Origin: Heterostelium multicystogenum
Taxonomy: Eukaryota > Evosea > Eumycetozoa > Acytosteliales > Acytosteliaceae
Assembly (NCBI GenBank): GCA_003667245.1
Contig: RCNN01000043.1
Coordinates: forward strand, 45,485-109,484
Reading direction: 5' to 3'
Length of the DNA: 64,000 nt
Shown: positions 36,430 through 48,320 of the stretch, in pieces
How the letters are laid out: every line of letters begins with the position of its first letter
Numbering within the stretch: position 1 is the stretch's first letter
Program-made: the position numbers and the translations under genes
Notes under the pieces: generated by a model
The model's database searches: none
Told to the model about the DNA's origin: nothing
What the model saw: the letters and a program-made list of their open reading frames with translations, nothing else

Positions 36430-36860
36430 ATGTCAAAGTAGGTATTCCAGATTATTTTAATCAGAAAGCACTCCTCTAACAACTCTTTATTACCATTACA
36501 GCCAAAATCAACCACCATCAAAGACTCAAGCTATTTTTGCAAGAAGTCGACAAAGTTAAGGATGTAATGCACAACAACATCGGATTGATGTTGGACAACC
36601 ACGATAAGGCTACCAACTTACAAGACAGAACAGCATCTATGAATAACAATGCAAAGATGTTCAAGAAACAAACTGTCACAATCAGAAGACAAATGTGGTG
36701 CAGAAATATGAAGGTATGCTCGCTCTACTCGATCCTATACAAGTGATTGTATTTATTAACATCCATTACCTTTTAATATAGTTACAAATTATTATTGCTT
36801 TGGTTGTTATTTTTGGTGGTAGCCATTATTGTTATCCCACTTATCTTGAAGTTCACATAA
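36430..36860 (+). CDS. R-SNARE, synaptobrevin/VAMP type without longin domain
   Basis: Vesicle SNARE for membrane fusion. Exons 36430-36437, 36502-36713 and 36782-36860. Removing one base from T5 36534-36538 and one from GG 36815-36816 gives exactly 99 codons (98 residues). A short N-terminus (SNQNQPPSKTQ) precedes the SNARE motif, which starts EVDKVKDVMHNNIGLML. The zero-layer Arg is in NLQDRTASM. The C-terminal anchor is LQIIIALVVIFVVAIIVIPL with almost no residue beyond it. The very short first exon codes only M-S and part of the third codon. The brevin-like size sets it apart from VAMP7-type longins. Confidence 0.88.
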
Positions 36861-37248
36861 ATTATAAAACCTATAACTAAATATCAAATCCATCCAATAC
36901 AACTCCAAACACTCTAGTAATCCCATCCATATGTAACAAAGTAAAGTCTGATTCCTTAATCCTCATTTATTTGTTATTTTTGTATTTTATTTTTATAGTT
37001 CTTATTCAATAACAACCAAACGTCCACCTTCATCTTTAAAACTAGGTTTACTTTTGTTTTTTTTTTTTATTGATAATAAAAAAATATAACTGGATGAAAT
37101 TTTTAGATTATATTTATTAGAATGTTGTCTTTATATATACAATCCATCCAAACATAGTCGTACAATATTTTTCAATGTATCTTTCTTTTTGAGCAACATA
37201 CTCCTGTGTGGCCATCGAATGCTGCGTCCAGTTGCTGAATATTTTGTA
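36861..37248. other. Convergent spacer
   Basis: 388 bases between the R-SNARE stop and the stop of the minus-strand gene at 37249. T10 run at 37058-37067. 3' UTRs only, as far as I can see. Confidence 0.45.
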
Positions 37249-37993
37249 TTATCTGATTTTTAATAGATCGTTGATTGCATCCACAATTTCTTGATTCTTT
37301 GATAGTTTATGATTTCCAGCCAATATTTCCAGAAGTGATTTTTTAAATCTTCGACTTAGTTGGGATGTCGAAATGCCATATTTACAAGCTACTACTTTTT
37401 GAACGCTCAGTAAATCTTCAAATGTTATTTTAATTTGCTCCGTTTGTCTTGGCTTATTCATTTCTGTAGTGTTTTCTATAATTTCATTACAACAATACAT
37501 TTCGAATCGATCTACATAATCTAATTCATTTGTAAATAATAGATTGTCATAAGATACATTGTCGGAGTTAGCTGTCACTGACTCATTTTCATGGATATAT
37601 TTCCACTTAGAAAGAAATTTTCTGAATCAAGTTCCAATTGAATAAAACCCTTCATTGGTAATTATATGGCTTATTTCTTGGTTTCCTTGACAAAAATTAG
37701 AAATCATATGGAATGTCTTCTTTTTTGCAAACAAAGAGGTTTCAATAGGGGAATTATCTTCTAAATAACCAATCAAGGAGTCATCTGTATTTAAAGAGGT
37801 TTTGAAAAATGACAGGAGGTTGATCTGAGTAGTTGATGAGTGTTGATTGATGAAAATTATAAATATTATTGTCAAAGGATTCAAAATTAATGAAACTATC
37901 ACTATAATATTGTTGATCACATTGATTAACAAGTGGGTTGTAAAAAAGAGAGTGTAAAGTGATGTTGGATACAAGAGTTTCGGAATCGTCCAT
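37249..37993 (-). CDS. Unknown protein with possible helix-turn-helix C-terminus
   Basis: From ATG 37993 (MDDSETLVSNITLHSL) a 247-residue protein is read if one base is removed from A5 37805-37809 and one near 37634-37640, and one is added near 37605-37616; the net length is then divisible by three. The N-terminal half is acidic and Asn/Phe/Tyr-rich (INFESFDNNIYNF). The C-terminal 65 residues include TFEDLLSVQKVVACKYGIS then TSQLSRRFKKSLLEILAG, with a K-x-G-I-S turn between helices as in small DNA-binding HTH folds. I do not recognise a named family. The upstream region has four copies of TGATTGACAAA, which fits a regulated gene. Confidence 0.5.
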
Positions 37994-38083
37994 TTCAAGT
38001 CAAAATTTAGATTATTATATAAATAAAGATATATTATATAGATATAGATAGTGAAATTATTGATTGTTGTTAGAGTGTATTCG

Positions 38084-38247
38084 TTTGTCAATCAAGTTTA
38101 AACATAGATCACTATTTATACTGGAAAGCAACAATCATTCCTTAAAAGAAAATTAATATTTGTCAATCAATGCCATCATCACAAATAACCATCAATCAAT
38201 GTGATTGACAAATGTTAATTTTATGCATTGGAACTTGATTGACAAAT
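38084..38247. promoter_or_regulatory. Four copies of TGATTGACAAA upstream of 37993
   Basis: Copies at 38084-38094 (minus), 38159-38169 (minus), 38202-38212 (plus) and 38236-38246 (plus). The second and third lie in a 21-base inverted repeat (38149-38169 and 38202-38222, 20 of 21 pairs match) with 32 bases between. They are 90-260 bases upstream of the putative HTH gene start. Four exact 11-mers in 160 bases are unlikely by chance even in AT-rich DNA; a transcription-factor site, perhaps autoregulatory, is the inference. Confidence 0.55.
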
Positions 38248-41200
38248 GTTCATTTTCAAGTCATTTTAAAAATCTAAATTTGAATTTTAAAAAACAATGT
38301 AAAAATTGTTAAAATTACTTTTTTGGTATAATCCTGAAAAAGTGTGATCAACTGAACAGAATAATTAATCATCATAATATTAGGGAATTTTTTTAATAAC
38401 AGCTAAATGGTGGGTTACTAGAAATATAAAATTAAATTAAACTTATTTTCAGCTCATTAGTTACAACACCCACACTAACTCAACTACATTATTATATCAT
38501 TTAATTTTATCTATTTATCTATATTAGTATATATAATTATTATTACTATTATTATTACTATTAATTTTATTATTATTGTGTAGGAGTGTAAAAGAGGAGT
38601 AACTAATAGATTAGATTAGCTTAGCATATAACTTCAATTAAATCTGCAACTATCAATCAATCAACTAATTATTAAAAAATAAAATACGATCTTAATAATA
38701 TCGTATAATCGATCTTTGTTTATTAATTGTTAAACAGTTCTTTGATAGTTTGTTGCTTGCAATCGAATCAATTCACATAAATACAACTCAATTTGGTTCC
38801 TATTTAACTAGATCTTTAATTATTTAAACTTTTATATAACAAATATATATATATTATTTAATTAATTTTAAATAAGAAATATCTTTATCCATTATATATT
38901 AATCACATTATATTTATAAGTAATCTAACAAATAATATATTATTTTTAAATACTTTTTAATATTAAATTCGTAAGTAGAGTCAAGCTCATCTTTTTAATT
39001 TTGGAGGTAAACTTTTTTGATTTGAAAATCAAAAAATTGTTGCATTTGTTCCCAATTTATGTTCACCTGCAAATTGGGAATTTACTTTTTTTTTTCAGAC
39101 AATGACAGTATACTTTGGAGTTCAACAAAGTATCTTCAATTTAGATTTGGAGTAATATCTTGTTGTAGCTTCTCAGTGTCCATTTAGTAATTTTAATTAA
39201 ACAAAAGTCTAAATTTACAAATAACATTATATGTCAAATATTTGGGATGGTACTCATTTTTATAAGATCGGACTATAATAAGATGTTTTGTATTATTTAA
39301 CAAGACTTCACTCTCATTAACATCATTACAAAAATGATCACTTAAATTAAACAATGTCACCCCTAATTTTACTTTAAAATCAGTTAATATAGTAATTCAG
39401 TTGCATATGTTTAGTTACGTTGTTGCTACTGTGCTTCGGTATTGTAGCAACTATAACTACAACAAAAGAGATACCTATATCAGGATTATCGTATGTTATG
39501 TTAGAATGATGGTTGTTCGAATGGATGAACCCACCTGTTTTAAAATCATGCAACTTGTGAATTAAAAGTGACTATCATGAGGGGTTGGGTCGAATTTAAC
39601 TACCGTTCGAATGTTGTTGTGTTATGTATATTTCCAAATCTATAGCTATCACATTGAGTGACAGTCATACAATATAATCACCGTCTCCCTTTCTCTGCCT
39701 GTGGAGATAGTATGAGGCGAAGTTGACATGCATACACTGAAAATGTACTACTCCGATCATTTATAGGATAGTTATATGTATAACACATCATTTTTAAATA
39801 GTAGTTTGTTTGTTCTTCCTGATCCACACTGGACACAAATCAATATTAAATTGATATGATCAATCTTTCTGACTCCTACCATCACCATCATCACCTTGAT
39901 TGGTACTCGATACAACAATTCTGTTGCAACACAGTTATTAGTTGACAATGGCAATGTTGGCAGCTACTAATATAGAAAAAAACACCACTGTACCACTAGC
40001 TTCTGCGTAACTATTACAATTCACACTACAAATCTAATAAGTAATCAACTTGTTAGTTAGCATCTACCTTTTTTATGAGTGGTGTGTTAGTGATTGGTGT
40101 GGTGTGGGTGTGTGATATGATGATGTGTGTTTGTTTGATGATTGATGGTAAAATTAATAAAGAGTGCAGGTTGGTTGTTTGTTGTTTTATCTTTCAAACA
40201 CACTACACAGCGTCCAACACACACACATACACTCATCTTTATTTGTTTTGTGATTGTTTTACAACAATACAACAGTACTATCTTTTCATTTTCAGCAATT
40301 CAATAGTAATAATGATGGAATTCATTTATGAATTGTATTAATTAAAATCCAATCCACCTAGTTAACTCTTATTATCTCTTTTTTTATTCAACAACTTTAT
40401 TTTCCAACCACCACTTGTATCTTTCTCGCACCCAACTTAATAAAACCAATACTAGTACTTACTATAACCATTTTTATCTGTCAATTATTTAAACACAAGC
40501 TTTACCAACAACACATAACTAATTTCACTGTTTATCCCAACACTTGATACAAGTAATTGTTGTTTTGATTGTCATCAAGTGGGATGCTGTTTGGTTTGCA
40601 TACTGTATTCTACGATAAATATCACTAGATAAACAATTAAATTAAATTAAATCAAAATTAAAATATAAATATTAAATATTTGATTGTAATTATAGTAATA
40701 ATAATAATAATCAATAAATAAATAACAATATTGTAATTATTGTTTCTTTTCCAATTGTTTGTTTCGACTACACAACCCAACAAAACACCTAAATAAATAT
40801 CGATAATATTGTATTAGTTAGTAATTTAAGTAACCAACTAATTTCAATTCTATCTGCTTTAGACCTAATATTTTAAAGACCATCAACATCATCTTCATCA
40901 TATATCTACTTTCACCTTTGTATCATCTTCAACAACATCCTATTTGTTATTAAATTATTTTTGAGTTCAACATCCTATTCTTATATCTTAATAATCGTTA
41001 TTTAAATATTAAATCCTAAATTATAAATACATAAAATAAAATAAATAGTAATAAATAATAATAATTTTGTGTAGTAGTTGTTGTTGTTGTATATTTACCA
41101 AAAGTAAAATTTATAATTTTGTTGTACAATCTGATCTATACACAAACAATAATAGTTATAAAAAATATATAATATAACACATTTATTAAGCTATATTGTT

Positions 41201-41480
41201 GTCATTTTATTTAAATTCATTAATTCACCATATAATAGTAACATCCTGTAACAGTTAAAGGTTGTTGTTCTTTCACATTAATAACCAATATTCTTTTAAA
41301 TTTACCTCCAAATCCATTTCCATAACCCTCAATCAAATAGCAAACTAATTGGATTGTGTATATTTTTAGTATTTTTAATCATCAACAGTAAGATTATTGG
41401 GATTCAATTATATTTATTATCATTCAACAATCCACCCAAACAGCCCGTCAGCCAGCCAACTAACAAGTATCATATATACA
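38248..41480. other. 3.2-kb intergenic region
   Basis: The largest gene-poor stretch of the window, between divergent genes (37993 minus, 41481 plus). Mostly AT-rich and low complexity. Segments near 39390-39760 and 39960-40270 are less AT-rich than the rest and include a hairpin (arms 39422-39429 and 39444-39451) and CA/GT-rich text. No ORF with family similarity or tRNA was found. It may hold unannotated noncoding RNA or long promoters. Confidence 0.45.
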
Positions 41481-43278
41481 ATGTCATCTGGAGTAAGAAC
41501 TAGAGTAGAAATACTTCATGTAAATAATATTCTTTGAAAAAGATAATTAACCCCAAAATATTAACTAATGTTTACATAGGATTTAACAAACTTTGTCGAC
41601 TCTGACTATTATAAGATTCACAGTGATACTGCCCTGGCTTTTACTCTAACAAACTCGCTTCTTCAAGAGGTGGACGAAAATACATTGGCCAACAACAACT
41701 TTATCATAATAACCAACAACCAAATATCAGTTTAAAGCATAACCTTTCGTCTTCTTCATCACCTTGTTCTTCGTCGTCCTCAACTACCTCGTCGCCAGCA
41801 TTGAATTCCATTAATAACGACTCCGATTCAGCTCAACCAAGAAAGCGTTGTAGACAAAATGAACCATCTCCACATTTAACATCTAGTACAACTACCACCA
41901 CTACTACAACCACCACCACCACTACAACTACTACCACTACTATAATTGATGATAAGCTTCAGCAAACTGCATACAAATATTCACCAGCAAACAATTTATT
42001 TTTTTCCTACTTGGACGAAGGTTTAACAACTTTGCCCGTTATGAAATCCAAAGTCGATGAAAATGAAGTTGAAGTGTTCTGCAATGATTTAGTGTCTAAA
42101 GGTAAATAGTTTCCATTCAATTCATTGAATCAACATCATTATCTTACTAACCAAATCTGAAGATGAGATTTTACCATTCTTGGAAAACGATGATCAATGT
42201 ACAAATAAATCGTTATCAGATATTGATAACAGCAATGAGAATGATCAATCAATCATTGACAATGACAACAGTACTGGAACTAGAGATGATTTAGTCAGAT
42301 CCAGTGTTGATATTAGTGTAGATAGTGTAGATAACCCAAATAATATTTTAACATCTTTATTTTCACCTCAATCCTACAGTAGTAGTAGTAATGAGAGTTC
42401 ATCAAATGGTAAGTTATTCACAGGTTGCCAATTAACAACTTATTTATTAATACTCTATTCGATATCATATAGTTTGTGTCCCATTTATTCATAGTTTGCC
42501 TCAGGTCGATCATGATCTTAGAAAATCAATAGAGAGGACTGTACCTGAGGAAGAGATTGAGGAGGAGGAAGAAGAGGAAGAGCAGGAATTCAATCCATGG
42601 CTTTTCATTAAACAGCTTTCACAAAGCTCGATTACACCGCCCAGCAATCGTTGCATGCTCCCTCCAAAGGACGAACAAACACCTAAGATCTCACTGGTAC
42701 TTGACTTGGATGAAACCCTTGTTCACTGTAGCACCGAGCCAATAGATGAACCAGATTTGACATTCCTTGTAACTTTTAACAATGTAGAGTACAAAGTATT
42801 CGCAAAGAAGAGACCATTCTTTGAAGATTTCCTCTCAAAGGCATCTTCACTATTTGAATTTAATTATATTTACTGCTTCACAAGAAGTCTACGCTAACAA
42901 GCTCCTCAATATGATCGACCCCAACAAACATATAAAGTAAGTAGCTATAATTGCATTGGAATGCTTTCAATTGATCTAACGATTTCTTTCAGATATCGAT
43001 TGTATAGAGATTCTTGTGTCTGTGTCGACGGTACCTACCTGAAAGATTTATCCATTTTAGGAAGAGATTTATCACAGGTGGTGATTGTTGACAACTCACC
43101 ACAATCTTTTGGCTTCCAAGTTGACAATGGAATCCCAATTGAGAGCTGGTACGAAGACAAGAATGACCAAGAGCTAATTACTTTGATTTCATTTTTAGAA
43201 TCCCTCAAAGAGGCTGATGATGTCAGACCATTCATCAGAACAAAATTTGGTCTCCAAGAACTAATTGATAAAGCTTAA
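41481..43278 (+). CDS. CTD-type phosphatase (CTDSPL2/SCP-like, FCP1 homology domain)
   Basis: HAD-family protein phosphatase of the small CTD phosphatase group. Exons 41481-41519, 41580-42101, 42163-42408, 42495-42936, 42993-43278. With one base removed from TTT 42859-42861 and two restored (near 41622 and at the exon 4 start) the length is 512 codons. The first 290 residues are low complexity, including a (Thr)n block at about 41887-41940 and an acidic run before the domain. The catalytic motif is SLVLDLDETLVHCS (D-x-D-x-T). Later come VFAKKRPFFEDFL, TASQEVYANKLL, YRLYRDSC, VVIVDNSPQSFG and a C-terminal FLESLKEADDVRPFI, as in CTDSPL2. Nuclear role in dephosphorylating RNA polymerase II CTD or SMADs is family knowledge only. 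Confidence 0.9.
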
Positions 43279-43694
43279 TCAACTCCATTAAATCCAACCC
43301 TAACCTTATTGGATTTAATAACCTTTGTTGTTTATTATACTATTTTTGTTTTTATTTTTCCTTAAGTATCTTTTTAATTTTAAACAAATAACATTAATAA
43401 TCATGGATATACTTATTAATATTATTAATATTATATTAATAATATGTTTGATATCATGGATATATCAACAAAAACAACAAAAAGAATTACTATAAATCCT
43501 CCAATATGATTACATTTGTTCATACTCTCCAAATTTACAAATAATTTAATACTATTATTTTATAATTTATTCATATATTTCCCACCCAACAAATCAATCA
43601 TATTTAAAATTGGTTAAAATAGTAACATTGTAAAACAAACAAATTTAATAATTTAATAATATTATTAAATTAAAATAAATATTACTATTGTTTA
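43279..43694. other. Convergent spacer
   Basis: 416 AT-rich bases between the stops of the phosphatase and TrpRS. TTATTAATATTATTAATA-like repeats near 43410-43445. 3' UTRs only. Confidence 0.5.
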
Positions 43695-45025
43695 TTAATA
43701 ATATAATCCAACAATATCTTTAATTTCTTTGAGATTCTGTTGTGCAAGTCGGTTTGCTCTCTCGGCACCGGTTTGCAAGTGTTCTTTGATTTGCTTGGGA
43801 TTGGCACGGTGGTACTCAATCTGTTCACGAATAGGTGTGATCTTTTTAATGAGTTGCTCTGCTAAATACTTTTTGAATTCACTGTGATATTTATCCTTAA
43901 ATTCGTGCGCTATCTCTGCAATAGACTCGCCACTGACTGCTGACGCAATCGAAAGGAGATTCGATATGTTTGCACGGTTTTCTGGGTCATAGCTGACTCC
44001 CAATGTAGAATCAGTAGCAGCCTTCATGATCTTGGAAGTCAAAATCTTATCAGAGTCTGTCAAATTGATTCTTGAGTTTTCTGAAGGATCTGATTTGCTC
44101 ATCTTAGTGGAAGCATCACTCAAACTCATGATTCTCTTTGACTCTGTACAATTTACAATCTGTGGCAATGTGAAATAATCTATTTTGTGATGAGAATTGA
44201 ATGCATATGCTATCTTTCTTGATAACTCTACATGTTGAGTTTGATCTTCACCAACTGGGATATGTGATGCTCTGAACACAATAAGTGATATTAGTATATC
44301 TGTACTATTCAACTACTGATTCTCACATACTTATATAGTAATATGTCTGCAGCCATCAATATTGGATAAGCCAACAATCCATATGTATTTTGGACTAAAG
44401 AATTTGTATTCTTCTTACTCTTTTCCTATTAATATTATAATAAAGTATAAGTACAACATAGAATGCTTGTAATATACCGGTAGCTACTTACTTTATATTG
44501 GACCATGTTTTCAAGTCTACCAATGGCAGTATGACAACTAAGAATCCATTGTAACTCGCAATGTGCAGATACTTGTGATTGATTGAATAGAATTACTTTT
44601 GATGGATCTATTCCACACGATATGTATTCAATTGCAACATCAAGAGTGTTAGATCTTAGTTTCTCTGGTGTAACTGACTTGTTTGTCAAAGAATGAAGAT
44701 CCACAATAGAGAAGAGTATCTCATGTTGTTTGCTATTTTCTCCACTCAACAGAGTGTTTTGAAGCTCGACCCAATTCAACAATGCACCAATGTAGTTTCC
44801 AAGATGTAGTCCACCACTTGTAGGTTGCATTCCACTGAATATTCTGACTGCATTATTCTTAAAATCATAGTTTGACTTGAATTGATCGATAGTGGTGATC
44901 AAAGAGGGTGGTTCAGCAGCTACCTTGCTAGAGAAATATCTATTCACTCCAAAACATCTTCTGCCCACAGTGTTTGCAATAACCTTTGTAGCACAACTAC
45001 TTCGAAGTAATAATGAATTCATCAT
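43695..45025 (-). CDS. wars2: Tryptophanyl-tRNA synthetase, mitochondrial
   Basis: Class I synthetase charging tRNA-Trp. Exons 44492-45025, 44331-44425 and 43695-44271 join in phase to 401 residues. The basic, Ser-rich N-terminus (LLLRSSCATKVIANTVGRR) suits mitochondrial import. RIFSGMQPTSGGLHLGNYIG holds the HIGH-type signature (HLGN), QWILSCHTAIGRLENMVQYK and GEDQTQHVELSR are typical of bacterial-type TrpRS, and STKMSKSDPSENSRI is the KMSKS loop. C-terminal anticodon-binding helices follow. Frame is intact. Confidence 0.93.
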
Positions 45026-45142
45026 TAATTAATAAAGCACTATCTTTAATCACACCCTGTCAACGATCAGTCGAAAACATTCATTTTGAATCATTGGTTT
45101 TAATTCCTATTTTTTATTAGTATAATTTAAATTTAATGAAAA

Positions 45143-45781
45143 TCACCAGTTTTCACTAAGCTCTGCACTGGGACACTTGCATGGAGTGTGTTTTGGGTTG
45201 AAAGGAAGACTTCCGTGTGATCCGTCACAGTGTGGTGGTCTCTGTGAGTATCTGCAGCCACAGAGCAACCACATCGATTGATTTCGGTCAAGTGTGAACT
45301 CAATTGGCTTGTATTTTGTGCCGATATGAGATTTGTCACAGAATGGTTGATTTTTTGTTAGACCACAGGTGCAGTATTCGTAAACTACATCTTTTTTCAG
45401 GCCACGAACCGTGTATGGACTGTACATTTGTATTTTCAGTGGAATTAGCTTGCTACAATTACATTTACTACAGATGACCTCGGTCACTACGTCGGCGATT
45501 GAATGATTCAAAAGACTACCATTGTTGGAGCTGGTTGGACTGCTCTCGTCAGTGCTGTTGTCACTGTCACTATTCTGCTGACCATTGACATTTCCAGAAA
45601 TCACAGACTGACCACTAATAGTAAGATTTTCAGATTTCTCAATGATGTTACTTATGGCTTGGTCAGCTCCATCTTTACACTTGCATATCTGCTTCTCCTC
45701 CTCTAAATGTATTTTGGTATCTGCAGATCTATGAGTTTCATGGTGATCGTTTTGAGTGGAAGACTCGAAATTGCTTGACAT
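45143..45781 (-). CDS. CDGSH iron-sulfur protein with two CDGSH motifs
   Basis: Predicted 2Fe-2S protein. From ATG 45781, 212 residues, single exon. The frame extends upstream to 45853 with a hydrophobic stretch (RIVLVYLYTLIYRFLI), so a longer membrane-anchored form cannot be excluded; ATG 45781 follows a normal A-rich context. The first 110 residues are Ser/Asn/acidic and contain CKCKDG. C-terminal half: YSPYTVRGL, then CTCGLTKNQPFCDKSH and CGCRYSQRPPHCDGSH, each fitting C-x-C-x2-S/T-x3-P-x-C-D-x-S-H with three Cys and one His. Two such motifs in one chain is the CISD3-like (mitochondrial inner NEET) arrangement. It lies about 100 bases downstream of the TrpRS start on the same strand. Confidence 0.85.
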   Translation of the reverse strand: MSSNFESSTQNDHHETHRSADTKIHLEEEKQICKCKDGADQAISNIIEKSENLTISGQSVISGNVNGQQNSDSDNSTDESSPTSSNNGSLLNHSIADVVTEVICSKCNCSKLIPLKIQMYSPYTVRGLKKDVVYEYCTCGLTKNQPFCDKSHIGTKYKPIEFTLDRNQSMWLLCGCRYSQRPPHCDGSHGSLPFNPKHTPCKCPSAELSENW

Positions 45782-47056
45782 TTTTATTAAGAATCTATAT
45801 ATCAAAGTATACAGGTAAACTAGTACGATACGATAAGAATATGAAACCAACAAATCGTATTATTGTAATGATATTTATATCATAGAATTCGAATTATATG
45901 ATATTACTGAAGATGATTACTATTTTAGATCAACCTATCAACAGTAGAATTAGAAGAACCCAATCAAATATAAAATCAGTGGATATGCATGTATCATCCA
46001 AACCATCATAAGTGATCACTTGAAGGAAAACACCCTTATATAGTTAGATATAAATGACTACATTATCTTCTTCTGAACTACTACTACTAATACTACTTCT
46101 ACTACCAATTGCATCTGCTTACCACCCGATCAGAAAGTTATACCAGTTAAAAATAAACACACAACATTGTTGTACGTACATGTGCCAAAAAACCAACCAT
46201 ACATGTATTTCAATCAGTTATAAAAATATACCCTGATGTTGGTTAGCTAGTGCTAGTGTTAGCTAACAGCAGCAGCTGCTGGATTGGTTTCTACCAACAA
46301 CCAACTATCTTCCAAATTTTAAATTGTAAACCATCGAGCATTAGGTTATTGGTTCAAAGTGACAGATGTTATACTGACTGAGTTGGAGATAGATTGGAGT
46401 TTACGGGTTTGTGTAGCACTGTATTAATAACAACAAATGGTTCTCTGCTTTTAAGTAATGATGATCATTGTTGTCAACAAGTCATCAACACACAGACACG
46501 CACACCTTCCTTTATAGTATAACCATTTCTAAACTTTTGTATAATACACCAAAGTACATTAACAATACTATTTTAATACAAATCATAGAACTAATTGACA
46601 TCACTTTGATAATCAACAGCCATTAACTAGCTGGCGAGCCGATAACTGTTAATTTAAAAATTCCATTCAAAATCATGTATCTCTTATTTGCCAGATACAG
46701 GGTTCCTTGCGCGTCGCCAAGATAAAGATGGCGCTAGTGCCAAATTCATTGATTTCCTACAATGTATTGTTTTTTGGTTTTTGTAAAAATTTTGTTGTCA
46801 TTTCCAATCTCTTGTCTTTTACACATATAAATATTGTATTAAAAAGCTTAACTTAACTTGCTAGCTATTCGAATACTGTACTCATCCTACCTCCCTCCAC
46901 TCTCTCCCCCACACCCAACACACGAACACACATTGAATTAAAATTAAAATAATATATAAATTCATTAGGGTCTAATAAATAAAGCAACAGTCACTGCTTA
47001 TTACATACACATATACATACATCATACACCTTTAACAACAACAACAACAATATATA
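45782..47056. other. 1.3-kb divergent spacer with a GC-richer islet
   Basis: Between the double-CDGSH gene (minus) and the VIT-family gene (plus). Mostly AT-rich. The segment 46690-46742 is roughly half G+C and contains CGCCA...TGGCG and GGCGCTAGTGCC self-complementary text. The small ORF at 46054 has no support. A shared bidirectional promoter is possible. Confidence 0.45.
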
Positions 47057-48225
47057 ATGATCAACTCACTGAGATTAAGATCTAGTCAATCAGGTTCCAC
47101 GCAAACAACTCCTCTTTTAGACAGTCTTATAAACACAAATGCACAAGTAGCATTCAAGAATAACGATGTTGCAAAATCGATTGAGGCACATGTACCGAGG
47201 AAGATAGACGATGAGCCACACAAAAGGTAAACCTATATAAAGCATGGAGCATGAATACGAGAGAGTGAGTGAGAGTATGGGAAGAATCGTGATCGTTGAA
47301 CACTCGATTGAAGCTGTTGCTAACACAAGTTCAATGATAGTATTACATTTAGAAAAGGAACTTTATTATATTTGAAAGCAGCAGTGTCGTTCGGTTCATA
47401 TGCAGTTTTATTTTGTATAGCTTCAGTCATTGCTCTTGAAGCATTGTTTTCTCAAATCAATTTTCATGTTGACAGTCGGCGAGATACAGTCGACTATCTG
47501 GTGTTGGTGTGGACGACAGCCATACTTGTGGGCACTGGTCTTGCTTTTGCATTTGTAGAGGCATCAAACAAACGCCTCGAAATCAACTTTTATGAATCAG
47601 AGAAACGAAGAGAAACTTGGGAATACGACAACTATGTTGAAGGTGAACAAAGAGAGATGGTTGATCTCTACTGTAAAAAAGGAATGACAAATGAAGATGC
47701 AGTTCAAGTTGTAACTTTATTAAGCAAATATAGAGATTTATTTATTGACATTATGATGGCCGAAGAATTAAATTTAATATCGGCTGAGCTAAACTTAACA
47801 CCACTCTACAATGGTAGGTCCAATCATTATCATCCATATGCAATCACGTCACCTTCTAACATACAGTTGTATCTATAGGATTAACCGCATTTGTATCTTT
47901 TATTGGTTTTGGCATAATTCCATTGATTCCAATACTTATTTTCCATTTTTTGGGTATTGCAGTTATATACCCTGTATTCTTGATGACTGCTCTTGTCGAG
48001 TTGTTTTTAATTGGAGCTGCCAAGGTAACTTAAGTTAATCAAACTATCAAAGACACAATGACTAATTGTTGAATTATTTAGAGTAAATTTTATACTGGAA
48101 TCTGGTGGAAAGAAGGATTAATATCAGCATGCTGTGGAGTTGTTACAATTTTTGGTTTAGCATTTGCTACAATTACATTAAGCTCACTGGGGTTCGGACT
48201 ATCAATTCCGACATCAAAGATATAA
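47057..48225 (+). CDS. VIT/CCC1-family membrane protein (putative Fe/Mn transporter relative)
   Basis: Four exons (47057-47226, 47353-47813, 47879-48024, 48082-48225) join in phase to 306 residues, no frame break. After a 55-residue polar N-terminus come two helices (SYAVLFCIASVIALEAL, VLVWTTAILVGTGLAFAFVEA), a charged cytosolic domain EKRRETWEYDNYVEGEQREM with KKGMTNEDAVQVVTLLSKY and IDIMMAEELNLI, then three helices (FVSFIGFGIIPLIPILIFHF and others). The charged segment and M-M-x-E-E-L match the metal-binding region of VIT1/CCC1 vacuolar iron transporters. The canonical first-helix N-D-G motif is not seen, so transport activity is uncertain. It converges on the CDGSH-cytochrome b5 gene with 95 bases between stops. 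Confidence 0.75.
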
Positions 48226-48320
48226 TAAATAATTAAGCATGTCCTCATTGTATTTGATTTTAAAGGTACTAAATTGTACTTTAAATAAATGATACAGATG
48301 TATAATATATACTATTTATT

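Noticed and set aside
40075..40341. 88-codon Cys/Val-rich ORF in the long spacer
   Set aside because: Made by GT/TG-rich low-complexity DNA, overlapped by a similar ORF on the other strand, no conserved motif.
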